Part shown: piece after piece, positions 9,321 through 18,071 of the stretch
Position numbering within the stretch: position 1 is the first letter of the stretch
How the letters are laid out: each line of letters starts with the position of its first letter
Assembly: GCA_016209885.1 (NCBI GenBank)
Contig: JACQVF010000071.1
Location: 1-53,456 of the forward strand
Direction of reading: 5' to 3'
DNA from: Gemmatimonadota bacterium
Lineage (GTDB): Bacteria; Gemmatimonadota; Gemmatimonadetes; Longimicrobiales; Gaopeijiaceae
DNA: 53,456 bases
Translations under genes and position numbers: made by a program
The notes under the pieces: generated by a model
Database searches by the model: none
What the model was told of the DNA's origin: nothing
Seen by the model: the letters and a program-made list of their open reading frames with translations, nothing else

Positions 9321-11150
9321 TCAGCGGCGCGTGACCTGGATCGGGACCGGGCGCCCGTCCTCCAGACGTACGATCACGTGCCGGCGCACGATCCGCCCGC
9401 CCTCCACCGAGATCGCACCCGTGGCGCCCGGGAAATCGCGGGTGGCGTCCAGCGCACGCCGGACCTCCGCAGGCGTCCTCGCCCCGTCCCGCAGCGCGCC
9501 GACGACGAGGCCCATCGCATCGTATCCGTAAGCGGGAAGGAGACTGCGCAACGTCTTGCGATAGGTGCGCTCATACGCGCGCAGGAAGCTCAGGTACGCA
9601 GGATTCGAGCTGTCCGCGGCCAGTGGCGTGGCCGCGAGGACGCCGTTCGTGCTCCGTGCTCCCACGCGCCGCAGCGTCGCGTCGTCGGTCCAGGCGACGG
9701 TGCCGAGGATCGCGATGCCGAGCGTGTCCAGACCGTAGTAGGCAATCTGCGGCGCCACGATGGGGATGTCCCGCTCGCCCAGCGGGAGGAACAGCGCGTC
9801 GGGCCGGGCGCGAGCCACGCGGGCCAACAGCGCCTCGAAGGTGGTCGTCGCGGAGTCGTACGGGACCTCGAGCACAACGCGGCCGTCCGCCGCGCGGAAC
9901 GCCTCCATGAAGGCGGCCGCCTCGAAACGCGCCTGCGCGGTGGTGGGGTACATCACGGCGGCGGCATCGACTCCGGCGCGGCGAGCGTATTCGGCGATGG
10001 TGCGCGCGGCCGTCGGGTCCGGCGCCATGAGAACGTAGACGCCCTCGACCCCTTGCGGCCGCGTCCGGGCGGTGGGCGACACGATGGGGAGCACGCCTCG
10101 CCGTGCCTGCGCCGCCGCCTCCAGCGAGGGCACGAGCAGCGGCCCGATCAGCGCTACGGCCCCCGACCGTTCCAGCGCCTCTACCAACGCCGCTGCGGCC
10201 GGCGGGTTCGCCGGGTCGTGGTGGACCTGAAGGTCCAGTGGGCTGCGGCGCTCGGCGCGATAGCCGGACACGGCCAGCCGCAGGCCCTCCTCCACCTGGC
10301 TCGCAAACTGGGTCAGGTAGGCAGCGCCGGACTGAGGCACCAGCGCGGCCACCAGCGGCGCAGCGCCCAGGACCTCTTCGATCCGCCCCTCCAGGAGCGC
10401 CTCTGCGATTCGCCGATCACGCTCCGGCGGCTCCAGGGCCAGGACCCGCTGCGCGTAGGACCTGGCCGCTTCCGTTTCGCCGCGAAAGTGGAGCGCGACG
10501 GCGTACTCGGCGAGCACCGGCGCTGCGGCGGGCCGATCCGCCGGCAGCGCGGAAGCGACACGCTCCAGAGCCGCGGCGTCGAGCCGGTGCGCCAGCTCTC
10601 GCACGAGTTCCAGCGTCTGTTCCCGCTCCGGGCGCGGAGCCGCCGCCGGCAGCTCCACGAGGGTGAGCAGGGCGCGCGCCGAATCACCGGCGGCCGCGTA
10701 GCCGCGGCCCGCCAGCAGTCGCCCGGTCGCCGCGCGCGAATCCGCAGGCTGGAACAGCGCGGCGTAGCGCTCCGCAGTCGCCGCCGCCTCCTGGTGCGCG
10801 CCCAGATGGAACAACGACTCGGCAAGGATTCGGAGCGCCAGGGACGAGGCGGGCGCCCGCGGATACACCTCCACGACCCTCTGCGCAGCTTCGCGAGCTG
10901 AGGCGTAGTCACGCGTGGTCTGCGCTTCTCGCGCGCGGGCCAACAGGAGCGCCGCCGTCGCCTCCTCCTCCGCGCTGACGGGCCCTGACACGATCGGAGG
11001 CTCACCCGGAGGTATGGCGCCCTCCGGCCTTCCCCCAGAGGAACACGCCGAGGAGAGCGCTGCGACCACACCCGCCACGACCACAACGGTCGTCCCGCGG
11101 CGCCGCACCGCCACGGAGACCGGCCAGGGACACGCCTTGGATTCGTTCAT
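9321..11150 (-). CDS. Periplasmic-binding-protein-fold lipoprotein with N-terminal TPR region (LpoA / LivK-like)
   Basis: The 609-residue protein has an N-terminal hydrophobic export segment ending in LSSAC, a plausible though not ideal lipobox. An Ala-rich helical region with TPR character covers about residues 60-250 ([17 protein letters not shown]). A type I periplasmic-binding-protein domain follows from about residue 280 to the end ([39 protein letters not shown]). This TPR plus Peripla_BP arrangement is that of the PBP activator LpoA and of amino-acid-binding lipoproteins. The N-region is short compared with LpoA, and no ABC permease genes lie nearby, so a cell-wall regulatory or sensory role is possible but unproven. 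It is transcribed after the S1 terminator and just before the carboxyltransferase. Confidence 0.75.
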   Translation of the reverse strand: MNESKACPWPVSVAVRRRGTTVVVVAGVVAALSSACSSGGRPEGAIPPGEPPIVSGPVSAEEEATAALLLARAREAQTTRDYASAREAAQRVVEVYPRAPASSLALRILAESLFHLGAHQEAAATAERYAALFQPADSRAATGRLLAGRGYAAAGDSARALLTLVELPAAAPRPEREQTLELVRELAHRLDAAALERVASALPADRPAAAPVLAEYAVALHFRGETEAARSYAQRVLALEPPERDRRIAEALLEGRIEEVLGAAPLVAALVPQSGAAYLTQFASQVEEGLRLAVSGYRAERRSPLDLQVHHDPANPPAAAALVEALERSGAVALIGPLLVPSLEAAAQARRGVLPIVSPTARTRPQGVEGVYVLMAPDPTAARTIAEYARRAGVDAAAVMYPTTAQARFEAAAFMEAFRAADGRVVLEVPYDSATTTFEALLARVARARPDALFLPLGERDIPIVAPQIAYYGLDTLGIAILGTVAWTDDATLRRVGARSTNGVLAATPLAADSSNPAYLSFLRAYERTYRKTLRSLLPAYGYDAMGLVVGALRDGARTPAEVRRALDATRDFPGATGAISVEGGRIVRRHVIVRLEDGRPVPIQVTRR

Positions 11151-11250
11151 GGGGCGCGGAAAGATAGGCCCGACAACGGCGGGCGGCCAAGACGAGCCCC
11201 AGGCGCGTTCAGGTCGGACACGAAGAGGGCCTCAGGTAGGAGCCGCACAC

Positions 11251-11284
11251 AAAATCGCCCGGACGGCGTTCCGTCCGGGCGATT
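11251..11284 (-). terminator. Intrinsic terminator of the S1 gene
   Basis: A 14-bp perfect stem (AATCGCCCGGACGG / CCGTCCGGGCGATT) with a four-base loop lies 32 bp beyond the S1 stop. On the minus strand it is followed by TTTTGTGTG. It also separates S1 from the lipoprotein gene that starts at 11150. Confidence 0.88.
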
Positions 11285-11315
11285 CCCGGCCATGCGCACT
11301 GCACCCGGCGGGGCC

Positions 11316-13283
11316 TCAGCTCTCGGGGGTGTCGCCACCCGCATCTGTGGACCCCTGCCCGCCTCCGGGAGCGTCGCCCGCGGGACCCGCCTCTTCACCA
11401 CCAGGGGCCAAAGGGGCCAAAGGGGCCAAAGTGGCCTGCGCTGCCGGCTCGGAGGCGGTGGCGGCCACCGCCTCCGTCGCCTCAGCGCCCGGCTCAGCGC
11501 TCGGCTCAGCGCTCGCCTCAGCGCTCGGCTCAGCGCTCGGCTCAGCGCCCGGCTCAGCGCCCGGCTCAGCGCCCGGCTCAGCGCCCGGCTCGCGATCCTT
11601 GAGCCGCCGCGGCGGCGTGATCACCTCCAAGACGATCCGGCGATTCGTCACGTCACATTCGAGCACCCGGAGGTCCACCGGGTCGCCGGGCGCGAAGTAC
11701 TCGTCCAGCCGTTCCGTGTTCTCGAGAGCGGTGTGCGACGCGGGAACGAAGCCCTCGATGTCGCTCCCCAGATCCACCACGACACCCTTGTCGACCAGCC
11801 GCGTCACCTTGCCTTCCGTCTGGAGGCCAACCCGGAAGCGCTCCGCGATGCCGCCCCATGGATCTTCCTCGATCTGCTTGAGCCCGAGCGAGATCCGCTT
11901 GTTCTCCGCATCGACCTCCAGCACCACGACCTCGATCTCCTGCCCCTTCTGCACGACCTCCGAAGGGTGCTGGACCCGCTTCGTCCAGCTCATGTCCGAG
12001 ACGTGCACGAGGCCATCGATCCCCGGCTCGACCTCCACGAACGCGCCGAAGGACGTCAGGTTGCGAACCTTGCCGCGAATCCGCGCGCCGGGCGGATACT
12101 TCACGGGGAGCGCGAGCCAGGGGTCCTCCTCGATCTGCTTCATCCCCAGGGAGATCTTCTCTTCCTTCGGGTCGACCTTGAGGACCACCGCTTCGATCTC
12201 GTCGCCGATGGAGACGAGTTTCGATGGGTGCCGCACGTTGCGGGTCCACGACATCTCCGAGATGTGGACGAGGCCCTCGACGCCCTTCTCCAGCTCGACG
12301 AACGCTCCGTAGTTCGTGATGGACACCACATTCCCCTTCACGCGGGAGCCGACCGGGTATTTCTTGTCGATGTCCGTCCACGGATACGGAAGGAGCTGCT
12401 TCAGCCCGAGGGAGATACGCTCGCGGTCCCAGTCGATGTCCAGGACCTTGACGTCGAGCTCCTGAGCGATCTGGACGACCTCCGACGGATGACCCACGCG
12501 GCCCCACGACATGTCCGTGATGTGGAGGAGCCCGTCCAGCCCGCCCAAATCGATGAACGCGCCGAAATCGGTGATGTTCTTCACAACACCGCGGCGCACC
12601 TGGCCCACCAGGAGCTCCTTGACCAGACGGTCGCGCTTGCGCTCGCGCTCCGTCTCCAGGATGACGCGCCGCGAGACGACGATGTTGCGGCGCCGCTTGT
12701 TCAGCTTGATGATCTTGAACTCGAAGGTCTGGCCGAGGAGCTCCTCGATATTCGGGACGCGCCGCAGCGCGATCTGGGAGCCAGGCAGGAACGCGTCCAC
12801 GCCCATGAGGTCCACGGTCACCCCACCCTTGATCTTGCGGACCAGCGTGCCCCTCACCGGCTTGTCCTGCTCGTACGCCTCCTTGATCCCCTCCCAGACG
12901 CGGAGGAAGTCGGCCTTCTTCTTCGACAGGACGACGATCCCCTCCTCGTCCTCGAGGCTCTCCAGAAAGACCTCGACCTCCTCGCCGGGCTTGAGCGACT
13001 CCGGATCCTTGAAGTCGTCGCGCGGGACGGAGCCCTCGCTCTTGAAGCCGACATCGAGGACGACGGTCGTATCGGTGACCCGCACGACCCGCGCCCTGAC
13101 GATTTCGCCTTCTTTCACCTCCTGGAGCGTGTGCTCGTACATCTCGAGCATGCGCTCGAACTCTTCGGGTGGGTAGTCCCCCTCGTCGTAGGGGCTGGGA
13201 GAGTCTGGCGCGTAGGACGCGAGCTCCATCGCGTTGGAGGGCTCTGTCGTCCGATCCCTGGTTTGGTCGTTGTACGGGTCCAT
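11316..13283 (-). CDS. rpsA: 30S ribosomal protein S1
   Basis: The 655-residue protein contains six S1/OB-fold RNA-binding domains. The first two are divergent (KPVRGTLVRKIKGGVTVDL in the second). Domains 3-5 are canonical (VVKNITDFGAFIDLGGLDGL; VVSITNYGAFVELEKGVEGL; VRNLTSFGAFVEVEPGIDGL), and a sixth follows. It recruits mRNA to the 30S subunit. The C-terminal ~95 residues are a low-complexity acidic Glu/Pro/Ala/Gly tail encoded by tandem DNA repeats. I chose the ATG at 13283 (MDPYNDQT); the frame is open upstream but lacks a good start. Terminators lie on both sides, so S1 probably has its own promoter in addition to the cmk-rpsA neighbourhood seen in many bacteria. Confidence 0.95.
   Translation of the reverse strand: MDPYNDQTRDRTTEPSNAMELASYAPDSPSPYDEGDYPPEEFERMLEMYEHTLQEVKEGEIVRARVVRVTDTTVVLDVGFKSEGSVPRDDFKDPESLKPGEEVEVFLESLEDEEGIVVLSKKKADFLRVWEGIKEAYEQDKPVRGTLVRKIKGGVTVDLMGVDAFLPGSQIALRRVPNIEELLGQTFEFKIIKLNKRRRNIVVSRRVILETERERKRDRLVKELLVGQVRRGVVKNITDFGAFIDLGGLDGLLHITDMSWGRVGHPSEVVQIAQELDVKVLDIDWDRERISLGLKQLLPYPWTDIDKKYPVGSRVKGNVVSITNYGAFVELEKGVEGLVHISEMSWTRNVRHPSKLVSIGDEIEAVVLKVDPKEEKISLGMKQIEEDPWLALPVKYPPGARIRGKVRNLTSFGAFVEVEPGIDGLVHVSDMSWTKRVQHPSEVVQKGQEIEVVVLEVDAENKRISLGLKQIEEDPWGGIAERFRVGLQTEGKVTRLVDKGVVVDLGSDIEGFVPASHTALENTERLDEYFAPGDPVDLRVLECDVTNRRIVLEVITPPRRLKDREPGAEPGAEPGAEPGAEPSAEPSAEASAEPSAEPGAEATEAVAATASEPAAQATLAPLAPLAPGGEEAGPAGDAPGGGQGSTDAGGDTPES
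11481..11588. repeat. 12-bp tandem repeat (9 copies) inside the S1 tail
   Basis: The unit CTCAGCGCYCGG repeats nine times in frame with the S1 gene and encodes the tetrapeptide series EPGA/EPSA. A second run, three copies of GGGGCCAAA, lies at 11404-11430 and encodes LAP repeats. Both are in-frame and so can change copy number without breaking the gene. Confidence 0.92.
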
Positions 13284-13369
13284 GATTTCCACGTGGCCTC
13301 GCGGCGCCTCGCCGCGAGGACTGCTAGCCCGCCGCTCCGTCGGCGCCACCACCCTCCGAAGGGAGCGGA

Positions 13370-13401
13370 CTGAAATAAAGAAAGGCCGCGGGCGGCCTTT
13401 C
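13370..13401 (-). terminator. Intrinsic terminator after aroA-cmk
   Basis: A 9-bp perfect stem (GAAAGGCCG / CGGCCTTTC) with a 4-nt loop is followed on the minus strand by CTTTATTTC. It lies 65 bp beyond the aroA-cmk stop and 87 bp before the S1 start. Confidence 0.8.
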
Positions 13402-13465
13402 GGCGAACCGTGCTCCAGGCCTGCCGTCTGCCCGGAGTAAACCCGCGGCGGAAGCTATCCCCCCG

Positions 13466-15580
13466 TTAGGAAGGCGTCAAGTCCTGCGCCCTCCGCACGA
13501 TGGCCTCGACCTGAGCGTCGAACGAAAGCTGTGTCGTATCGACGAATACCGCGCCCTCGGGGGATCGCAGAGGCGACAGGGTACGACGCTGGTCGCGCTC
13601 GTCCCGCGCCTCCAGGCGCCTCATCTCCGCTTTCAGTTGGGTGGTCCCGGGCTCGGTGATGCCGCGCTCCCTCAGCCGTCGCCGGGCCCGCTCCTCGAGC
13701 GACGCGGTGAGGAAGACCTTGAGGTCCGCGTCGGGGAAGACCACCGTCCCCATGTCGCGACCGTCGGCCACGAGCCACCCCAGGGCGCCCGCCGCCCTCT
13801 GGTGTGCGAGCAGCCAGGTCCGCACGACCGGGAGCTGCGAGAGCTCGGAGACGCGGTCTGTCACCTGCGGGGAGCGTAGCTCGGCATCCAGGACGCGCGA
13901 GTCGAGCACGACTGCGAACCCGTCGTCCCCCGGGCGCAGCACGATGCGGAAGGGATCGAGGTCCGCGGGCGTGAGCTGCGGCCACCGGTCGGGCGCGATC
14001 CCGGCGTCCAGCAGCGCGAAGGTGAGCGCGCGATAGAGCGCACCGGAGTCCAGATGCCTGAAGCCCAGCCGGCGCGCCACCGCCCGCGCGGTCGTGGACT
14101 TCCCCGAGCCTGCCGGCCCGTCGATCGTGACGATAGGGCCGCGTCCGCGCGGTGCCGCATGCCGGGAGGCCGGACGCGGAGCGGCCGCATCCCCTTCGTC
14201 AACTGCCCGCCCTTTGTGCGGACCCGCACCGCCAGCGTGCCCTGAGGCTGTGGGCCGGGCAGCGTCGCGTGTGGCTGCGCCGCCTCGCGCCCCGCGCTCG
14301 CGCCCCGGCGAGAGGCTCCGCAGAATCTCCCAGAAGCCCGGGAAGCTCACGTCGACGACCGCAGGGTCCCGGATCTCGATGCGGTTACCCGGCAGGGCGC
14401 CGAGCACGCCGAACGCCATAGCGATCCGGTGATCCCCGTACGTGCGGACCCCCCCGACCAGTGGACGATCCGTACCCTCGATCTCCAGGCCGTCCGGCAG
14501 CTCGTCCGCCCGCACCCCGACCGCCCGGAGGTTCGTGGCCAGCGCCGCAATCCGGTCCGATTCCTTCACCCGCAGCTCTCCGGCGCCCGTGATGCGAGTC
14601 ACGCCATCGGCCCGTGCAGCCGCCACCGCCAGGATCGGGATCTCGTCGATGAGCCGGGGAATCTCGAAGGCACCCACGTCCGCGCCCCGGAGCCCACTCC
14701 CGTAGGCCACCACCGAGCCCACCGGCTCGCCGCACTGATCCTCGGACGCGCGCTCCACCTCGAACCTCGCGCCCATGCGCGCGAGCACCGCCAGAAGGCC
14801 CGTGCGCGTGGGGTTGAGCCCTACGTCCACCACCCGCACCGCCGCACCCGGCCCGGACACGAGGCCCAGCACCAGGAAGAACGCCGCCGAAGAGAAATCG
14901 CCGGGGACGGAGAGGTCCAGAGGGGGCACCGTGGCCGGCGGCTCGGCGAGCCACACACGCCAGCCCTCCTTCTCCTGCCCCCACCCCACGGGCAACCCGA
15001 GCCCTCCGAAGAGCCGCTCAGTGTGGTCGCGCGATTGCCCCGGCTCCACCACGGAAACAGGGACACCGCCCACCAGCCCCGCCAGCAGGATCGCTCCCTT
15101 GACCTGCGCGCTCGCCACCGGCGACACGTGCGCCAGCGGCCGCAGCCGACTGCCCTGCACCTCAATCGGGAGGCACCCGGGCGCGCCCAGCTCCCGGAAG
15201 CGCGCGCCCATCGCGCCCAGGGGAACCGTGACGCGCCGCATGGGCCGGCGCCGAAGCGTCTCGTCACCCGTGAGCTGCGCGACCAGCCGCTGGCCCGCCA
15301 GCACCCCCAAGAGCAGCCGCACGGTCGTACCGCTGTTGCGACCGTCCAGCACCTCCGTAGGCTCCCGGAGCCCTCGCAAGCCCACCCCCGGCACGCGCAC
15401 CTCGCCGCCGTCCCGGGGAATCGGACCCACGGGCACGCCGAGAGCCTCCACGGCATCCCGGGTCGCCAAGGGGTCGGCACCGGCAAGAAGCCCGCGCAGC
15501 CGGCTCTCCCCCTCCGCCAGCGCGGCCAGGAGCAGCGCCCGATGCGTGAGCGACTTGTCGCCGGGAAGGCGCAGCTCCAT
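13466..15580 (-). CDS. aroA-cmk: Fused 3-phosphoshikimate 1-carboxyvinyltransferase (EPSP synthase) and cytidylate kinase
   Basis: The 704-residue protein joins two complete enzymes. Residues 1 to about 423 are EPSP synthase of the shikimate pathway, with LPGDKSLTHRALLLAALAEG, VLDGRNSGTTVRLLLG, the catalytic-Asp segment RLIDEIPILAVAA and TYGDHRIAMAFGVLG. A Gly/Ala/Arg-rich linker of about 55 residues follows. From about residue 483 comes a CMP kinase with P-loop GPAGSGKSTTA, LDSGALYRALTFALL and DGRDMGTVVFPDADLKVFL. The first half is therefore for aromatic amino acids and the second for pyrimidine nucleotides. The ATG overlaps the TyrA stop as TGATG, indicating translational coupling. No stop or frameshift separates the halves. 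Confidence 0.93.
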   Translation of the reverse strand: MELRLPGDKSLTHRALLLAALAEGESRLRGLLAGADPLATRDAVEALGVPVGPIPRDGGEVRVPGVGLRGLREPTEVLDGRNSGTTVRLLLGVLAGQRLVAQLTGDETLRRRPMRRVTVPLGAMGARFRELGAPGCLPIEVQGSRLRPLAHVSPVASAQVKGAILLAGLVGGVPVSVVEPGQSRDHTERLFGGLGLPVGWGQEKEGWRVWLAEPPATVPPLDLSVPGDFSSAAFFLVLGLVSGPGAAVRVVDVGLNPTRTGLLAVLARMGARFEVERASEDQCGEPVGSVVAYGSGLRGADVGAFEIPRLIDEIPILAVAAARADGVTRITGAGELRVKESDRIAALATNLRAVGVRADELPDGLEIEGTDRPLVGGVRTYGDHRIAMAFGVLGALPGNRIEIRDPAVVDVSFPGFWEILRSLSPGRERGARGGAATRDAARPTASGHAGGAGPHKGRAVDEGDAAAPRPASRHAAPRGRGPIVTIDGPAGSGKSTTARAVARRLGFRHLDSGALYRALTFALLDAGIAPDRWPQLTPADLDPFRIVLRPGDDGFAVVLDSRVLDAELRSPQVTDRVSELSQLPVVRTWLLAHQRAAGALGWLVADGRDMGTVVFPDADLKVFLTASLEERARRRLRERGITEPGTTQLKAEMRRLEARDERDQRRTLSPLRSPEGAVFVDTTQLSFDAQVEAIVRRAQDLTPS

Positions 15581-16434
15581 CACCCGCCGCCCCTCCATGC
15601 GCGCGTCCGCTCCATCCGCGCCTGGATCCCCCCCACGTCGCCACGGTCCAGGGCGTCCCGCAGCCACGCCAGCTCGCGAACCAGCACCTCCAGCACATCG
15701 GCCACCCGCGCGGCGTTCACCCTCAAGATCTCCGCCCACATCGCTGGGGGGCTCGCCGCGAGCCGGGTCATGTCACGGCCTCCTGGACCCAGACGCTCCG
15801 CCGGTACTCCGCGCTCCAACAGCGCGCCGGCCAGCGCGTTCGCCAACAGCTGCGGTGCGTGACTCACCCAGGCCATCAACTCATCGTGCTCTTCCGCCCC
15901 CAGCCACGCCGGCTGACCTCCCACAGTGCCCCAGAACGCAGCTACCCGCTCGCCCAACGCCGCCTCCGCATCCCCGCGCACCAGCCACACCCTCGCGCCC
16001 TCGTACAGCTCGGCGCGCGATGCCGGGAAGCCCGAGCGATGGTCCCCAGCCATCGGGTGTGATCCCACGTACCGGCGCGCCTCGCCCAGCTCGCGCATGC
16101 GCGCGAGCACCGGCACCTTCACGCCCGTCAGGTCCGTGACTAGCGCATCTTTGTCCCACGCGCTGCGATCGCGGATCATGGCCTCAAGTACAATATTAAA
16201 TGAAGTTGCGTATATAATTAAATCACAATCGACTACAGCATCGGTTGACACCGGGTATACTCGGTCAGCCGCACCGATCGAGTGGGCGAGCGAGCGGGCC
16301 TCTGGGTCGGGATCAGCGGCACTTACGTGGGGCGCTGAAGGCTGGCGCTTCAATGCTCGGGCCAGCGACCCGCCCATGAGGCCGAGGCCGATGATGGCGA
16401 CACTGCGGAACGGCCGGATGGTGGTCTGCGTCAT
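15580..16434 (-). CDS. tyrA: Prephenate dehydrogenase family protein (TyrA)
   Basis: The 284-residue protein begins with a Rossmann NAD(P)-binding motif (VAIIGLGLMGGSLARAL) and contains SHPMAGDHRSGF with the conserved prephenate-site His, plus the helical C-terminal domain. It oxidises prephenate or arogenate in tyrosine synthesis. It is coupled to aroA-cmk. The start is the ATG at 16434; the frame is open upstream but that part does not resemble TyrA. Residues about 58-82, including DLIIYATSFNIVLEA, are encoded by a markedly AT-rich stretch (16190-16262) unlike the rest of the gene. That segment normally reads like a hydrophobic strand followed by a proline-containing loop. Confidence 0.9.
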   Translation of the reverse strand: MTQTTIRPFRSVAIIGLGLMGGSLARALKRQPSAPHVSAADPDPEARSLAHSIGAADRVYPVSTDAVVDCDLIIYATSFNIVLEAMIRDRSAWDKDALVTDLTGVKVPVLARMRELGEARRYVGSHPMAGDHRSGFPASRAELYEGARVWLVRGDAEAALGERVAAFWGTVGGQPAWLGAEEHDELMAWVSHAPQLLANALAGALLERGVPAERLGPGGRDMTRLAASPPAMWAEILRVNAARVADVLEVLVRELAWLRDALDRGDVGGIQARMERTRAWRGGG

Positions 16435-16469
16435 GAGGCGTGCGCGGCGGGGGTTGGGGTCAGGGCATG

Positions 16470-16829
16470 TCAGGGCATGGCCAACGGGGCGAACACGTAG
16501 ACCAGGGAGACGCGCCGGAGCAGGTCGTCGCTCGAAGCGTGCCCGACGAAGAGGCGTTCCCGCGCCCGGTGTGCGTCCAGGTCCTGGAAGGGCACTTCGA
16601 GGTAGAGAAGCCCGCGGAAACCACCGGCAGCCGCGGCACTCCCCAGGCGGGTGCGGGCTTCGACTCCGAAGATCAGGCGGGCCAATTCCAGGGCACGCCA
16701 GCGGGCGGCGGCGAGCTCCCAGCGGGCACGCCGTGTCTCGCGCGCGAGGCGGGGCTCGGTGGTTGTGCCGGACGCCGGAGCTTCGGTCACGCCCTCGATT
16801 CCCCACGGGAACGGCAGAAACTCGTTCAA
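16470..16829 (-). CDS. Small protein of unknown function between rnz and tyrA
   Basis: A frame of about 119 residues starts from a TTG (LNEFLPFPWGIEGVTEA) shortly after the RNase Z stop and ends 35 bp before the TyrA ATG. The sequence is rich in Arg, Ala and Leu with amphipathic helical stretches (RWRALELARLIFGVEARTRL) and ends with a hydrophobic segment (RRVSLVYVFAPLAMP). I recognise no family. Its placement in a co-directional run and its protein-like composition favour a real gene, but the weak start and ribosome site leave doubt. Confidence 0.45.
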   Translation of the reverse strand: MNEFLPFPWGIEGVTEAPASGTTTEPRLARETRRARWELAAARWRALELARLIFGVEARTRLGSAAAAGGFRGLLYLEVPFQDLDAHRARERLFVGHASSDDLLRRVSLVYVFAPLAMP

Positions 16830-16842
16830 GGCAGGTGGCGGG

Positions 16843-17760
16843 TCAGTCGCTGTCGCGATAGGGGACTTCCAGGACGTCGCCGTCGGAGGCCACGACCGTA
16901 TGGCGGAAGGTGGCTCGTGCCTCTCGCTCGAGGATCGCGGGATTGTCCGCGTAGCGAGCCGACAGGTGGGTGAGCACGAGCATGCGCACTGCGGCGCGAC
17001 GGGCGACCTCGGCGGCATCGCGGGCCGTGGAGTGCCAGGTTTCGTGCGCCCGCTCCGCCTCTGCCTCGCTGAATGTGGCGTCGTGGATGAGAAGGTCGGC
17101 GCCGCGGGCGACCTCGACGGTGCTCTCACACGGCATGGTGTCGCCGGTATAAACCAGGGTGCGCCCGGGGCGCGGCGGCCCCACGACCTCCTCCGGCCCG
17201 ATCTCGCGCCCGTCGACGACCACGCGCTCGCCGCGGTGGAGGCGGCGGAAGAGCGGGCCCACAGGCACACCCAGCTCCTTGGCGCGCTCCGGGTTGAAGC
17301 GTCCGAGGCGCGGGTGCTCTCGAACGGCGTATCCGACCGCGGGTGTGCCGTGTCGCACGGGATAGGCGATGGTTTCGTAGCCATCGCGTCGCACGCGTGC
17401 CTCGGGCTCCAGCTCCTGGATGCACACCTCGAACGGTACGCGCTCCACGCCCAGATGCACGGCTTCCAGCAACACGGCCCGCGAGCCCGGCGGCCCGTAG
17501 AGCTCCACGGGCTCGGTCCTCCCCTGCAGGCCCATGGTACGCAGGAGCCCGACGACGCCGAGGAAATGGTCGGCGTGCATATGGGTGAAGAAGATCGCCC
17601 CCATGTTGAAGCCGCTGCCATAGCGCATCATCTGCCGTTGCGTGCCCTCCCCGCAGTCGAACAGCATGAGGTCGCCTTCGCGTTGGACCGCGATGCTGCT
17701 CACGTTGCGCCCGACCGTGGGCCGCGAGGCAGCGGTACCCAAGAATGTAACGCGGAGCAT
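16843..17760 (-). CDS. rnz: Ribonuclease Z (tRNA 3' processing endonuclease)
   Basis: The 305-residue metallo-beta-lactamase-fold nuclease shows the RNase Z N-terminus (VTFLGTAASRPTVGRNVSS), the zinc motif FFTHMHADHFLGVVGLL, a second metal region at YTGDTMPC and the terminal HLSARY motif. It cleaves precursor tRNAs just after the discriminator base. GGAGG lies close to the ATG. The tRNA-Leu in this window has no encoded CCA, so 3' trimming followed by CCA addition would be needed for it. Confidence 0.94.
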   Translation of the reverse strand: MLRVTFLGTAASRPTVGRNVSSIAVQREGDLMLFDCGEGTQRQMMRYGSGFNMGAIFFTHMHADHFLGVVGLLRTMGLQGRTEPVELYGPPGSRAVLLEAVHLGVERVPFEVCIQELEPEARVRRDGYETIAYPVRHGTPAVGYAVREHPRLGRFNPERAKELGVPVGPLFRRLHRGERVVVDGREIGPEEVVGPPRPGRTLVYTGDTMPCESTVEVARGADLLIHDATFSEAEAERAHETWHSTARDAAEVARRAAVRMLVLTHLSARYADNPAILEREARATFRHTVVASDGDVLEVPYRDSD

Positions 17761-17836
17761 GCCCCTCCGGTGATCGGATTCACAGCGGGATGCCGCCGCA
17801 ACCTAGACGCACCGGCAGCCGGTCGCAACGCGCGGC

Positions 17837-17872
17837 GGCGACCGCGGCGACCGCGGCGACCGCGGCGACCGC
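17837..17872. repeat. Four perfect 9-bp tandem repeats (GGCGACCGC)
   Basis: The array lies in the 311-bp gap (17761-18071) between the divergent rnz and amidohydrolase genes. The rest of the gap contains an AT-richer patch with TATACA at 17896-17901, which could be a -10 element for the plus strand although no good -35 is visible. I see no gene in the gap. Confidence 0.8.
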
Positions 17873-18071
17873 GTGCGGGCAGACAGCCGACGCATTATAC
17901 ATGTGGCAGCCTGCTGCAGCTTGCTTAAGAACTGAGAAGAACTACATGTGGGTGGCGCGCCTGGGGACCCGGCCGCCACACCGCAGCGCGGCGTGGCAGA
18001 GCCGATGGAAGCGTGCGGAGGGCGAGGCGCGCTCGCCCGGTCGCACCAGCTCTGGAGGCGGAGGCCCCTCG

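Noticed and set aside
7694..9334. Long plus-strand open frame (about 546 codons)
   Set aside because: It is antisense to the carboxyltransferase gene, has no domain, and reflects the GC-rich third-position pattern of the real gene.
11481..11588. Possible CRISPR-like regular repeats
   Set aside because: Units are 12 bp, directly adjacent without spacers, and in frame with a protein; no cas genes are present.
11292..13373. Long plus-strand open frame (about 693 codons)
   Set aside because: It lies antisense to ribosomal protein S1, with mirror-image low-complexity sequence and no recognisable protein.
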